A stretch of 64,000 bases of DNA from UBA8190 sp003453695 (GCA_036796975.1 DAIRBY010000003.1:45089-109088); one strand, 5' to 3'. Shown: positions 24,164-32,946, numbered from the stretch's first letter. Notes: a model not told the origin generated them from the letters alone. Translations and numbers: made by a program.

Positions 24164-25324
24164 GTGACGAGCGCCCCCGGCACCGACGTGCCTGACATCC
24201 GCATCCCCGATTCACTCAAGCCGAGCGACGGCCGCTTCGGCAGCGGGCCGTCCAAGGTCCGGCCCGAGCAGGTCACCGCCCTGGCGGCCGTCTCCTCCAC
24301 CTACTTGGGCACGAGCCACCGCCAGGCGCCGGTGCGCTCGGTCGTGGCGCGACTACGCGCCGGGCTCGGCCAGCTGTTCAGCATCCCCGACGGGTACGAG
24401 GTCGCGCTCGGCAACGGCGGGACCACGGCCTTCTGGGACGTCGCCACCTTCTGTCTCGTCGAGCGACGCAGCCAGCATCTGGCCTTCGGGGAGTTCTCCT
24501 CCAAGTTCGCCCAGGCGGTGCGTGCCGCGCCCCACCTGGAGGAGCCACAGGTGATCGAGTCGCCCGCCGGCACCCACCCGCAGTCCAGGGTGGCGGAAGG
24601 AATCGACCTGTACGCGCTGACCCACAACGAGACCTCGACGGGCGTGATGATGGAGGTGCGTCGGCCCGAGGGGACGCCGTTGCCCGCAGACGGAGGCGGG
24701 CTCGTTGCCGTGGACGCCACCTCGGCGGCGGGAGGGCTGCGCGTCGACCCCGAGCAGTTCGACGTCTACTACTTCGCCCCGCAGAAGTGCTTCGCCTCTG
24801 ACGGCGGGTTGTGGGCGGCGCTGCTGTCGCCGGCAGCGGTGGAGCGGGTGGAACGCTTGGCGGAGCAAGGCCGCTGGGCACCGGCGTCACTCGACCTGCA
24901 CATCGCCCTCGAGAACTCCCGGCTCGAGCAGACCTACAACACACCCGCCCTCGCCACGCTGCTTCTCTTCTCCGAACAGGTCGAGTGGATGCTGGCGGGC
25001 GGCGGGCTTGAGTGGTCGGCCGGACGATGCGACCGCTCCGCCGAGATCCTCTACACCTGGGCCGAGCAGTCCGACTTCGCCACGCCGTTCGTGGGCAAGC
25101 CATCCGAGCGGAGTCACGTGGTCGGCACCATCGACTTCGTCGACGCCGTCGACGCCGCCCGGGTGGCCAAGGTGCTTCGTGCCAACGGGATCGTCGACAC
25201 CGAGCCCTACCGCAAGCTGGGACGCAACCAGTTGCGCATCGCCATGTTCCCGGCGATCGAGCCCGACGACGTCGCGGCGCTGTGCGCCTGCATCAACCAC
25301 GTCGTCGGCGCTCTGGCGTCGTGA
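24164..25324 (+). CDS. serC: Phosphoserine aminotransferase (mycobacterial type)
   Basis: A 386-residue class V aminotransferase. KPSDGRFGSGPSKVRPEQ and GTSHRQAPVRSVVARLR match the actinobacterial SerC type rather than the shorter E. coli type. The PLP lysine is in YYFAPQKCFASDGGLW. It converts 3-phosphohydroxypyruvate and glutamate to phosphoserine, the step after SerA, whose gene is divergent. The start is uncertain among ATG 24143, ATG 24152 and GTG 24164. I prefer GTG because CATGCT lies seven bases before it with TTCACG 18 bases further up (a leaderless pattern) and because it matches the usual N-terminal length. Confidence 0.93.
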   Translation: MTSAPGTDVPDIRIPDSLKPSDGRFGSGPSKVRPEQVTALAAVSSTYLGTSHRQAPVRSVVARLRAGLGQLFSIPDGYEVALGNGGTTAFWDVATFCLVERRSQHLAFGEFSSKFAQAVRAAPHLEEPQVIESPAGTHPQSRVAEGIDLYALTHNETSTGVMMEVRRPEGTPLPADGGGLVAVDATSAAGGLRVDPEQFDVYYFAPQKCFASDGGLWAALLSPAAVERVERLAEQGRWAPASLDLHIALENSRLEQTYNTPALATLLLFSEQVEWMLAGGGLEWSAGRCDRSAEILYTWAEQSDFATPFVGKPSERSHVVGTIDFVDAVDAARVAKVLRANGIVDTEPYRKLGRNQLRIAMFPAIEPDDVAALCACINHVVGALAS

Positions 25325-25416
25325 GCCAGAGAAGAGAGCCGGCCGGGGCTCCCCGCTCAGGGCCCCCAGCCCCGGGCGTCCCGGCCCCGGCGCCCAGCCC
25401 GCGGCCGGTGGGACGG

Positions 25417-26820
25417 TCAGGTGGCGGGGCTCACCGAGCTCATGTTGAAGTCGGGCACCCGCAGCGGTGGCATCGAGGTCCGGTTCATGTACTCGCCCGA
25501 CTCACGCGAGAACGCCCGCTCACTGGCGCCCGCCTCCGCAATGCGCGACAACAGCTCGACCGGGCTCTCGTTGAAGCGGAAGTTGTTGACCGCTCCCACC
25601 ACCTCGCCGTCCTCCACGAGGTAGACGCCGTCTCGGGTGAGGCCGGTGAGCAGCGCCGTCACGGGGTCGACCGTGCGGATGTACCACAGGCAGGTGAGCA
25701 GCAGCCCCTTTCGGGTGCGGGCCACCATCTCCTCGAGCGAGGCGGTGGCACCGGGGATCTCGAGCACGAGGTTGTCGGCGGGCACCGCCGGGGCGACCTG
25801 TGACCGTGCCGCGCCGGCACGGTGGTAGAAGAGCCGCTCCAGTCGTCCCTCTTCGATCCACGAGGTGCGGGCCAAGGGCAGGCCGTTGTCGAACACCGAG
25901 ACGTCGCTGCCCGAGGCCGTGGTGACGAGGAACGGGATGGACTCGAGCCCCGGCTCCCGCGGGTCGCTGCGCAGCTCGACCGGGAGATCGGTGATGGATT
26001 CACCGACCCTGGTGCCACCGCCTGGGGCCGAGAAGACGCTGCGGCCGTCCTCGGCGTCCCGACCCGACAAGTCGCCGTAGAGGAAGATCATGAGATCGGC
26101 GGTGGCATCGGGAGGAAGGAGGGTCTCGTAGCGTCCCGCCGGGAGCTCGAGGCGGCGCTCGGCCCAGTCGAGGCGACGCTCCAGGTTCCTGTGCAGGCCG
26201 TCCAGGTCGAGGCCCTCGAACCACTCCGTCCCGCGCCCTGCCCATGCCGAACGGGCACCGTCTGTGCTCCGGGCGACGAGCTCGAGCGAACCCGTCGGCT
26301 GCTGGTGGCGGGCCCGCAACCCGGCGCTGGTGCCCACGTACACCGTGGTGAGCTCGTGCGTGGCGAAGCCGGACAGCACATGGGCACGGCTACGAGCCCG
26401 TTCGAAAGCGCCGGCCAGCCCGTCGAGCACACCCCGCAACACCGAGAGGTCGGTGAGCGGCGCCGGCTCCTCGAAGGCACTCCCCCCTCCGCCGTCGCCT
26501 TCGCCCGCACCCAGGAGCGGGACGGCGTCCTCGGCCGGAGGCGAGGCCGAGGCGGCGCCCTCGCTGGCTCGCACCAGCGCCTCCACATCGGGCTCGCCGC
26601 TTCGGCTCTCCACCCCGACGGACAGCGCGCCCGAGGTGGCCGTGATGCTCATTGCGGTCACCCGACGGAGCCGCCGGACGCCGTTGGTCGTGGTGGTGTT
26701 GTTGGCGAAGCGCACTTCGACCTGGCTGTCCTCTTCCACCACGGCGATACAGTCTTCCGCCCTCGATGCATCGAGGATCCGCTCGACGAGCTGCGCCGGC
26801 GGAGTGAGGCGAGCGGTCAC
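25417..26820 (-). CDS. tldE: TldE/PmbA-family protein
   Basis: A 467-residue TldE (PmbA) partner of the TldD/TldE protease. The family fold is visible in the C-terminal half, with LTGLTRDGVYLVEDGEVVGAVNNFRFNESPV as its clearest signature. TldE itself lacks the zinc motif. With TldD it forms a heterodimeric metalloprotease that degrades unfolded peptides and matures microcins in enterobacteria; the role in actinobacteria is unclear. The GTG start overlaps the tldD stop (GTGA). It is the last gene of the ilvB-ilvN-ilvC-tldD-tldE run. Confidence 0.9.
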   Translation of the reverse strand: MTARLTPPAQLVERILDASRAEDCIAVVEEDSQVEVRFANNTTTTNGVRRLRRVTAMSITATSGALSVGVESRSGEPDVEALVRASEGAASASPPAEDAVPLLGAGEGDGGGGSAFEEPAPLTDLSVLRGVLDGLAGAFERARSRAHVLSGFATHELTTVYVGTSAGLRARHQQPTGSLELVARSTDGARSAWAGRGTEWFEGLDLDGLHRNLERRLDWAERRLELPAGRYETLLPPDATADLMIFLYGDLSGRDAEDGRSVFSAPGGGTRVGESITDLPVELRSDPREPGLESIPFLVTTASGSDVSVFDNGLPLARTSWIEEGRLERLFYHRAGAARSQVAPAVPADNLVLEIPGATASLEEMVARTRKGLLLTCLWYIRTVDPVTALLTGLTRDGVYLVEDGEVVGAVNNFRFNESPVELLSRIAEAGASERAFSRESGEYMNRTSMPPLRVPDFNMSSVSPAT

Positions 26821-28361
26821 GACCGGCCGTCCACGCCCGCCTCAGCCCGGGCGTTCAGGACGTTCACGGAACGGAACAGGGCCGACGGGCAGCCGTGGCT
26901 CACCGGGGCCACCTGGCTGGGCTGTCCCTTGCCGCAGTTGAAGGCGCCGCCCAGCACGTAGGTCGACCGCCCTCCGACGGCCTCCATCGACCCCCAGAAG
27001 TCGGTGGTCCGCGACTGGTACGCCACGTCACGCAGCTGGCCGGCCAGGCGGCCCCCCTCGATGCGGAAGAAGCGCTGCCCGGTGAACTGGAAGTTGTGGC
27101 GCTGCATGTCGATGGACCAGCTCTTGTCCCCCACCACCAGCACGCCCCGGTCGACGCCCGAGACAAGCTCCTCGGTGCTCGGCCCGTCGCCATCGGCGGG
27201 CTGCAGCGACACGTTGGCCATGCGCTGAATGGGGATGTGGAACGGCGAGTCGGCAAACGCACAGCCGTTGGACCGCCCGAGCCCGTTGGCGGCGGCCATG
27301 GAGCGGTCGAGCTGGTAGCCGACGAGCACGCCGTCGTGCACGATGTCGAAATGCTGGGCGGCCACTCCTTCGTCGTCGTAGCCGACCGTCGCCAGCCCGT
27401 GCTCGGCGGTGCGATCACCGGTGACGTGCATTTCCGGCGACCCGTACTGCAGGGTGCCCAGCTTGTCGAAGGTGGCGAACGACGTGCCGGCATAGGCGGC
27501 CTCGTAGCCGAGCGCCCGGTCGAGCTCGGTGGCGTGCCCGATCGACTCGTGGATGGTGAGCCACAGGTTGCTGGGCTCGATCACGAGGTCGTAGGTGCCG
27601 GCGTCGACGCCCGGGGCGCGCACCTTCTCGGACAACAACTCGGGGATGGCAGCGAGCTCGCCGTCCCAATCCCAGCCCGTGCCACCCAGGTATTCCCAGC
27701 CCCGGCCCGCCGGAGGGGCGACGGTGCGCATCGACTCGAACGTCCCGCGGGCTGAGTCGACGGCGTACGCCTCGACCACAGGGTGGACCCGGACCCGGCG
27801 CTGGCTGATCCGCCCTCCCGAGAGGTCGCCGAAGAGCTTGTCCTCCACCACGCACAGGACGTAGGCGCTCACGTGGTCGATGCCGTCAGCCCCGAGAAGA
27901 CGCTCGCTCCAGTCCGCGAGCACGGCCACCTTGTCACCGACCGGGACCTCGGCGGGATCGAGCTCGTAGTCCGAGGACCACCGGACCAGCCCGGCGGGGG
28001 CCTCGTGGGCCAGCTCCACCGGCCTGGCCAGCGTGGTGGCCGTGGCCTCCGCCATGGCCACCGCCTGGCCTGCAGCCCGGGCTGCTGCGTCGGGGGTGAG
28101 CTCGGCGGTGGCAGCAAAGCCGATCGAGCCACCTCGCACCACCCTGATCCCGAGGCCGAGCTCGGCGTCGTCGACGGCCGTCTCGAGGGTGCCGTCGCGC
28201 AGCGCCACCACCTGCGAGCGGATGTGCTCGAGGCGGACCTCGGCGTGGCCGGCGCCCAGCTCGGCGGCGCGGCTGAGGGCGGCGTCGAGGAGCTCGTCGG
28301 TGGACAGCTGTTCGAGTGGCCCGGCTGTCGCCCCCCGCCCGGAGGCGGAGCCGTCAGCCAC
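26817..28361 (-). CDS. tldD: TldD-family zinc metalloprotease
   Basis: A 514-residue TldD. The zinc-binding motif HESIGHATELDRALG (HExxxH) is intact at about residue 280, and the C-terminal GGAFNCGKGQPSQ holds the conserved cysteine region. It is the catalytic partner of TldE. The GTG start lies eight bases inside the end of ilvC, and the 3' end overlaps tldE. Such close packing behind the ketol-acid reductoisomerase gene means it should be expressed under the ilvB attenuator unless an internal promoter exists. Confidence 0.93.
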   Translation of the reverse strand: MADGSASGRGATAGPLEQLSTDELLDAALSRAAELGAGHAEVRLEHIRSQVVALRDGTLETAVDDAELGLGIRVVRGGSIGFAATAELTPDAAARAAGQAVAMAEATATTLARPVELAHEAPAGLVRWSSDYELDPAEVPVGDKVAVLADWSERLLGADGIDHVSAYVLCVVEDKLFGDLSGGRISQRRVRVHPVVEAYAVDSARGTFESMRTVAPPAGRGWEYLGGTGWDWDGELAAIPELLSEKVRAPGVDAGTYDLVIEPSNLWLTIHESIGHATELDRALGYEAAYAGTSFATFDKLGTLQYGSPEMHVTGDRTAEHGLATVGYDDEGVAAQHFDIVHDGVLVGYQLDRSMAAANGLGRSNGCAFADSPFHIPIQRMANVSLQPADGDGPSTEELVSGVDRGVLVVGDKSWSIDMQRHNFQFTGQRFFRIEGGRLAGQLRDVAYQSRTTDFWGSMEAVGGRSTYVLGGAFNCGKGQPSQVAPVSHGCPSALFRSVNVLNARAEAGVDGRS

Positions 28362-29379
28362 CGGAGACGTCTTGAACCCGCTGCTTGCCGGCTGCGATGA
28401 AGGGCATCATGGCCCGGAGCTCGGCGCCCACCTTCTCGATGGGATGGGAGGCGCCGGCTTGGCGGAGCTCCACGAATCGTTTGCGCCCCGAGCGGTTCTC
28501 GGCGATCCACTCCTCGGCGAAGGCGCCCGATCGGATGTCGGCGAGGATCCGGCTCATGGTGGCCCGGACATGGTCATCGATGACCCTCGGTCCGCGGGTG
28601 AGGTCGCCGTATTCGGCGGTGTCGGAGATCGAGTAGCGCATGCCGGCGATGCCCTGCTCGTACATGAGGTCGACGATGAGCTTGAGCTCGTGCAGGCACT
28701 CGAAGTAGGCGGACTCGGGTTGGTACCCGGCTGCCACGAGCGTCTCGAAGCCGGCCTGCACGAGGGAGGTGAGCCCGCCGCACAGCACCACCTGCTCACC
28801 GAAGAGGTCGGTCTCGGTCTCCTCCTCGAAGGTGGTGTCCAGCACGCCGGCACGGGTGGCACCGATGGCATGGGCGTAGGAGAGAGCCAATTCGTGCGCC
28901 TTCCCCGAGGCGTCCTGCGCCACGGCGACCAGCGAGGGCACGCCACCGCCCTCGGTGTAGGTGCGGCGCACCAGGTGGCCGGGGCCCTTGGGCGCCACCA
29001 TGGCCACGTCCACACCGGCTGGAGGGACGATCTGGCCGAAGCGGATGTTGAAGCCGTGGGCGAAGAACAGCGCGTCGCCTTGACGCAGATGCGGCGCGAT
29101 CTCGGCGTCGTAGACGGCCGCCTGTTCGGTGTCTGGCAGCAACATCATGACGAGGTCGGCCTCGGCGGCGGCGTCGGAGACGGGGACCACACGCAGTCCT
29201 GCCTCCTGGGCCTTGGTCGTCGACGACGAGCCCTGTCGGAGGCCTACCCGCACGTCCACGCCCGACTCAGCCAGGTTGAGGGCATGGGCGTGGCCTTGCG
29301 ACCCGTAGCCGATCACTGCCACCTTGCGGCCCTGGATCACCCCGGGGTCGGCGTCGGCTTCGTAGTAGAGCTTTGCCAT
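28354..29379 (-). CDS. ilvC: Ketol-acid reductoisomerase (class I)
   Basis: A 341-residue short-type KARI. VIGYGSQGHAHALNL is the NADPH-binding motif with GLRQGSSST in the cofactor-specificity loop. APKGPGHLVRRTYTEG and the Glu-rich EEETETDLFGEQVVLCGG hold magnesium and substrate ligands. It isomerises and reduces acetolactate or acetohydroxybutyrate. I start at the ATG 29379 with GGCAGGG upstream; an in-frame GTG two codons earlier overlaps the ilvN stop (GTGA) and is nearly as good. Third gene of the ilvBNC operon. Confidence 0.96.
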   Translation of the reverse strand: MAKLYYEADADPGVIQGRKVAVIGYGSQGHAHALNLAESGVDVRVGLRQGSSSTTKAQEAGLRVVPVSDAAAEADLVMMLLPDTEQAAVYDAEIAPHLRQGDALFFAHGFNIRFGQIVPPAGVDVAMVAPKGPGHLVRRTYTEGGGVPSLVAVAQDASGKAHELALSYAHAIGATRAGVLDTTFEEETETDLFGEQVVLCGGLTSLVQAGFETLVAAGYQPESAYFECLHELKLIVDLMYEQGIAGMRYSISDTAEYGDLTRGPRVIDDHVRATMSRILADIRSGAFAEEWIAENRSGRKRFVELRQAGASHPIEKVGAELRAMMPFIAAGKQRVQDVSGG

Positions 29380-29381
29380 GA

Positions 29382-30017
29382 TCACCCTGCCTCGTCGCTC
29401 GTCGAGGCCGCCGCGGCCCCGGCTCCGTCTTCTCCCGCTCCCCCCGCTCCCCCCGCTCCGCCGGTGATGCTGCGCAGTCGGGCGGCCCGGCGTTCCAGCT
29501 TAGGCAGCGCCACGCGCCCCGTCCGCTGGAGCTCGATGATCCCGAAGGGGCGGATCAGGTTCTCGAAGTCGTCGATCTTGCTGGGCGCACCGGCGAGCAT
29601 GATCGTCATGGCGTCACGGCCCACGTCGACGATCTTGCCCTCGAACACGCCCACCAGCTGGATGACCTGGCCCCGCTCTTCCTGGCCTGCCTGCAGCGTG
29701 GCGAGCAGGAGCTCCCTCTCGGTGGCTTCCTCGGGTGCGAGCTCACTGATCGACACGACGTTCACGAGCTTGTCCAACTGCCGGATGACCTGCTCGAGGG
29801 GCGCCGACTCCACGTCCACCACGATGGTGATGCGGCTGAAGCGATCGTTGTCGGTCGGCGCCACCGCCAAGGAGAAGATGTTGAAGCCGCGCCGGGAGAA
29901 CAGTCCAGCCACGCGGGCGAGCACTCCGGCTTTGTTCTCCACCTCGACGGTCACGATGTGATGGCGAGTGCTGCCCGCGCCCGGGCCTCCGCTTCCCCCC
30001 GTGCCGGCCGGTGCCAT
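29382..30017 (-). CDS. ilvN: Acetolactate synthase small (regulatory) subunit
   Basis: A 211-residue regulatory subunit with an N-terminal ACT domain (HHIVTVEVENKAGVLARVAGL, GFNIFSLAVAPT) and a C-terminal IlvN domain (AMTIMLAGAPSKIDDFENLI). It confers valine feedback and stimulates IlvB. The ATG overlaps the ilvB stop (ATGA). Extra low-complexity segments are present at both ends: a Gly-rich head and a C-terminal tail of GGA repeats followed by acidic residues, coded by a short 9-bp repeat. Confidence 0.95.
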   Translation of the reverse strand: MAPAGTGGSGGPGAGSTRHHIVTVEVENKAGVLARVAGLFSRRGFNIFSLAVAPTDNDRFSRITIVVDVESAPLEQVIRQLDKLVNVVSISELAPEEATERELLLATLQAGQEERGQVIQLVGVFEGKIVDVGRDAMTIMLAGAPSKIDDFENLIRPFGIIELQRTGRVALPKLERRAARLRSITGGAGGAGGAGEDGAGAAAASTSDEAG

Positions 30018-31780
30018 CACCGTCCTCCTTCGCCCTGGCTCGGTCCGACGATGATGTCGTCGTTGGAGGCCCCGGCAGGGACCATCGGATACACCTTCTC
30101 GAAGGCGTCGGTGCGGAAGTCGATCACCACCGGACGGTCGTCCACGCTGTTGGCTTTGTCGATGGCGGGAGCGACCTCCTCCGCCGCCTCCACCCGCAGA
30201 CCCACGCACCCCATGGCTTCGGCCCACTTCACGTAGTCGGGAAGGTCGGGCGACAGGTACACCTCCGAGTAGCGCTCCTCGTAGAAGAGCTCCTGCCACT
30301 GGCGGACCATGCCGAGATAGGCGTTGTTCAAGATGGCGACCTTCACCGGGATGCGTTCCGCCGAAGCGGTGACGAGTTCCTGCGCCGTCATCTGGAAGCA
30401 GCCGTCGCCGTCGATGGCCCACACCATCTTGTCGGGACGGCCCACCTTGGCACCGATGGCAGCAGGGACGGCGAAGCCCATGGTGCCGGCCCCGCCCGAG
30501 TTGACCCAGGTGTAGGGATGGTCGAAGCGCCAGTACTGCGACGCCCACATCTGATGCTGGCCGACACCGGCAACGACGATGGTGTCGTCGGGCGTGACGT
30601 CGCGCAGGGACTCGACCACGTACTGGGGCTTGAGCGCACCGCCGTCCTCCTGGTGGTAGGTGAGCGGGTAACGCTCCTGCCAGGCCCGGATCTGCCCCAT
30701 CCACGGAGCGAGGTCCGGACGCTCCCCCGACATGGTCCCGTTCCGGGCCGACCCACCGGCACCGAGCCCGAGTGAATGGAGGGCGGTCAACAGCTCTTCG
30801 ATCACGAGCCGGCAATCGCCGGCGATGGCCACGTCGGCACGGCGAACCTTGCCGAGCTCAGCCGGGTCGATGTCCACGTGCACGACCTTGGCGCCGGGGG
30901 CGAAGGTCGACACCTTGCCCGTCACGCGGTCGTCGAAGCGGCTGCCCAGGGCGAGGAGGAGATCGGCGTGCTGCATGGCGGTGACGGCCGTGTAGTTGCC
31001 GTGCATGCCCGGCATGCCCAGGCACAGCTCGTGGCGGTCGGGGAAGACGCCGCGGGCCATGAGCGTGGTCACGACGGGGATGCCGGTCCGCTCGGCCAGC
31101 TCCCGAAGCACCTCGGCTGCTCGCGCCTTCAAGATCCCACCGCCGGCGTAGATGACCGGGCGCTCGGCGCGGAGGATGAGCTCGGCAGCGGCCAGCACCA
31201 GCTCGGGGTCTCCCGACGTCCGGGGGTGGTAGCCGGGCAGGTCCAGCTCGTCCAGCGAGGTGGGCCAGTACCACTCCATCTGGGCGTTGGACACGTCCTT
31301 GGGCACGTCGACCAGCACCGGCCCGGGTCGGCCGGTCGTGGCGACGTGGAAGGCCTCGGAGACGATGCGCGGGATGTCCTGGGCGTCGGTCACCAGCCAG
31401 TTGTGCTTGGTGATGTCCATGGTCACCCCGGTGATCGGGCACTCCTGGAAGGCGTCGGTCCCGATGGCGGTGGTGGGCACCTGGCCGGTCACCACCACCA
31501 GCGGGATGGAGTCCATGGCGGCGTCGGCCAGAGGGGTGACGATGTTGGTGGCCCCGGGACCACTGGTGACCATGGCGACCCCCGGCCGGCCCGTCACATG
31601 GGCATAGCCCTCTGCGGCGTGGCCGGCGCCCTGCTCGTGGCGCACCAGGATGTGGCGGATCGAGGAGTCGAGGATGGGGTCGTAGACGGGGAGGATGGCT
31701 CCGCCGGGCAGGCCGAACACCACCTCCACACCCTGCATCTCGAGGCTCTTGATCAAGGCCTGTGCTCCGGTGAGTTGCAT
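30017..31780 (-). CDS. ilvB: Acetolactate synthase large subunit
   Basis: A 587-residue thiamine-diphosphate enzyme. The catalytic glutamate is in RHEQGAGHAAEGYAHVTGRPG; the cofactor-binding GDG motif is AIDGDGCFQMTAQELVTA with the distal NNAYLGMVRQWQ. It makes acetolactate or acetohydroxybutyrate from pyruvate, the first shared step of valine, leucine and isoleucine synthesis. The ATG at 31780 has GAGGAC six bases upstream. A leader of over 200 bases with a leader peptide and an attenuator precedes it. Confidence 0.96.
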   Translation of the reverse strand: MQLTGAQALIKSLEMQGVEVVFGLPGGAILPVYDPILDSSIRHILVRHEQGAGHAAEGYAHVTGRPGVAMVTSGPGATNIVTPLADAAMDSIPLVVVTGQVPTTAIGTDAFQECPITGVTMDITKHNWLVTDAQDIPRIVSEAFHVATTGRPGPVLVDVPKDVSNAQMEWYWPTSLDELDLPGYHPRTSGDPELVLAAAELILRAERPVIYAGGGILKARAAEVLRELAERTGIPVVTTLMARGVFPDRHELCLGMPGMHGNYTAVTAMQHADLLLALGSRFDDRVTGKVSTFAPGAKVVHVDIDPAELGKVRRADVAIAGDCRLVIEELLTALHSLGLGAGGSARNGTMSGERPDLAPWMGQIRAWQERYPLTYHQEDGGALKPQYVVESLRDVTPDDTIVVAGVGQHQMWASQYWRFDHPYTWVNSGGAGTMGFAVPAAIGAKVGRPDKMVWAIDGDGCFQMTAQELVTASAERIPVKVAILNNAYLGMVRQWQELFYEERYSEVYLSPDLPDYVKWAEAMGCVGLRVEAAEEVAPAIDKANSVDDRPVVIDFRTDAFEKVYPMVPAGASNDDIIVGPSQGEGGR

Positions 31781-31903
31781 GGCGTCCTCGCTGGCTCTTC
31801 TGTCTCTCGGTTGGTCGGTTCGGTGGTCGGTCGGTCTGCGATTGCCGGCCGGTTCTGTCGGGCGCCCGGGCAACTGCGACCGGCTGGCGGGTGCCCGGAA
31901 TTG

Positions 31904-31929
31904 AAACGACCTCCCGGCTGGGAGGTCGT
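31904..31929 (-). terminator. Attenuator terminator hairpin of the ilvB leader
   Basis: ACGACCTCCC and GGGAGGTCGT pair perfectly (10 bp) around AGCC. The stem runs into only TTTC, a weaker U tract than in the leuA and leuB leaders. It lies about 125 bases before the ilvB start. Confidence 0.75.
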
Positions 31930-31931
31930 GG

Positions 31932-31962
31932 GCGCACGTGACCGCGAAGCGGCAGCGTGCGC
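31932..31962 (-). promoter_or_regulatory. ilvB leader pause hairpin
   Basis: GCGCACG and CGTGCGC form a 7-bp outer stem, and CCGC / GCGG an inner stem around TTC. The outer stem begins at the last base of the leader-peptide stop codon, as in the two sister leaders. Confidence 0.7.
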
Positions 31963-32003
31963 TAGGTCAGGACTACAAGAAGGGTGGTCGTCGGGCGGCT
32001 CAT
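31962..32003 (-). CDS. ilvB operon leader peptide (MSRPTTTLLVVLT)
   Basis: A 13-residue frame with the run Thr-Thr-Thr-Leu-Leu-Val-Val-Leu-Thr before its TAG. Nearly every codon after the fourth is for threonine, leucine or valine, the products or a precursor of the pathway the operon serves. It shares the start MSRP with the leuB leader peptide, suggesting common ancestry. No Shine-Dalgarno is visible; a promoter-like pair upstream places the transcript start close to its ATG. Confidence 0.85.
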   Translation of the reverse strand: MSRPTTTLLVVLT

Positions 32004-32013
32004 GAGTCCGTCA

Positions 32014-32042
32014 AGGATGCCACGGACGCGTGGTCAGGGCAA
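32014..32042 (-). promoter_or_regulatory. Possible promoter of the ilvB operon
   Basis: TTGCCC (32037-32042) and CATCCT (32014-32019) on the minus strand are 17 bases apart, with the leader ATG ten bases after the -10. Both boxes are weak matches. It is proposed mainly because the spacing matches the leuA and leuB leaders. Confidence 0.4.
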
Positions 32043-32193
32043 CCCGTCACCTATGGCGCCGTGGCCGGTCGGTGCCTTCGCCCTGCGGGCCGGGCCGGGA
32101 CCGGGTTGGCCCGGCTTTGGTCGGCGCCCATAGGTTGGGCGACACAGGCGGCCGCCCGCCGAGTCCCGAGTGCAGAGGTTGCGAGATCAGCCC

Positions 32194-32943
32194 ATGGACG
32201 AGATCACGAGACGGCGGGCGTCCTCCTTCGGGCCCGTGGCCGACACCTACGCCCGGGTGCGACCCGGCTATCCGCCCGAGGCCATCGCCTGGCTGCTTCC
32301 GGCGAACGCCGGTCGGGTGCTCGACATGGGAGCCGGGACGGGGGCACTGAGCCAGGGGCTGCTGGACTGCGGGCTCGACGTCGTCGCCGTGGAGCCCGAT
32401 CCCCAGATGCGGCGGGTGCTCGAGGATCGGCTTCCCGGCGTCGACGTGCGAGCCGGGCGCGCCGAGGAGCTCCCGCTCGAGACGGGCGAGGTCGACGCCG
32501 TCCTGGGCGGCCAGATGTGGCACTGGGTGGAGGCAGAGGAAGCGACTACAGAGGTGGCCCGGGTCCTCCGGCCCGGGGGCACGCTCGGCTTGCTGTGGAA
32601 CCTGCGCGACGAGCGGGTGCCCTGGATGGCGGCGCTCGGAGAGCTCGTCCCCGGCGAGGACCGGAGCGGGTCTGCCGCCCTGCGGGTGCGACTCCCGGCG
32701 GGATCGCCGTTCGACGGTGGTGCCGCCCGCCAATTCCCGTGGCATCAGGAGCTGGCGCCCGCCGACGTGGTCGACCTCATGGCCACCCGAAGCCGGGTCC
32801 AGGTGCTGAGCGAACCCGAACGGCGGAAGGTGCTGGCCCGAGTCGCCGAGCTCACCCGTACCCATCCGGGTCTCGCCGGCCGGCCCGTCGTCGACGTGCC
32901 CTACGTCACGAGCTGTTTCCGGGCCGTGCGCCGGCCGACGTAG
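32194..32943 (+). CDS. SAM-dependent methyltransferase (class I)
   Basis: A 249-residue methyltransferase. VLDMGAGTGALSQGLLDCG is the SAM-binding motif I, the acidic end of the next strand is AVEPDPQM, and VLGGQMWHWVEAEEA corresponds to motif III-IV of the methyltransferase 11 type. The start RRRASSFGPVADTYARVRPGYP is typical of small-molecule methyltransferases of this group. The substrate cannot be named. It stands alone on the plus strand between the ilvB leader and the convergent ilvD gene, ending three bases from it. The ATG at 32194 lacks a clear ribosome site; a GTG at 32170 is in frame. Confidence 0.88.
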   Translation: MDEITRRRASSFGPVADTYARVRPGYPPEAIAWLLPANAGRVLDMGAGTGALSQGLLDCGLDVVAVEPDPQMRRVLEDRLPGVDVRAGRAEELPLETGEVDAVLGGQMWHWVEAEEATTEVARVLRPGGTLGLLWNLRDERVPWMAALGELVPGEDRSGSAALRVRLPAGSPFDGGAARQFPWHQELAPADVVDLMATRSRVQVLSEPERRKVLARVAELTRTHPGLAGRPVVDVPYVTSCFRAVRRPT

Positions 32944-32946
32944 ACG

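Noticed and set aside
32041..32193. A further gene between the ilvB leader and the methyltransferase
   Set aside because: The stretch is G/C-rich with small inverted repeats but has no frame with a ribosome site or protein-like composition.
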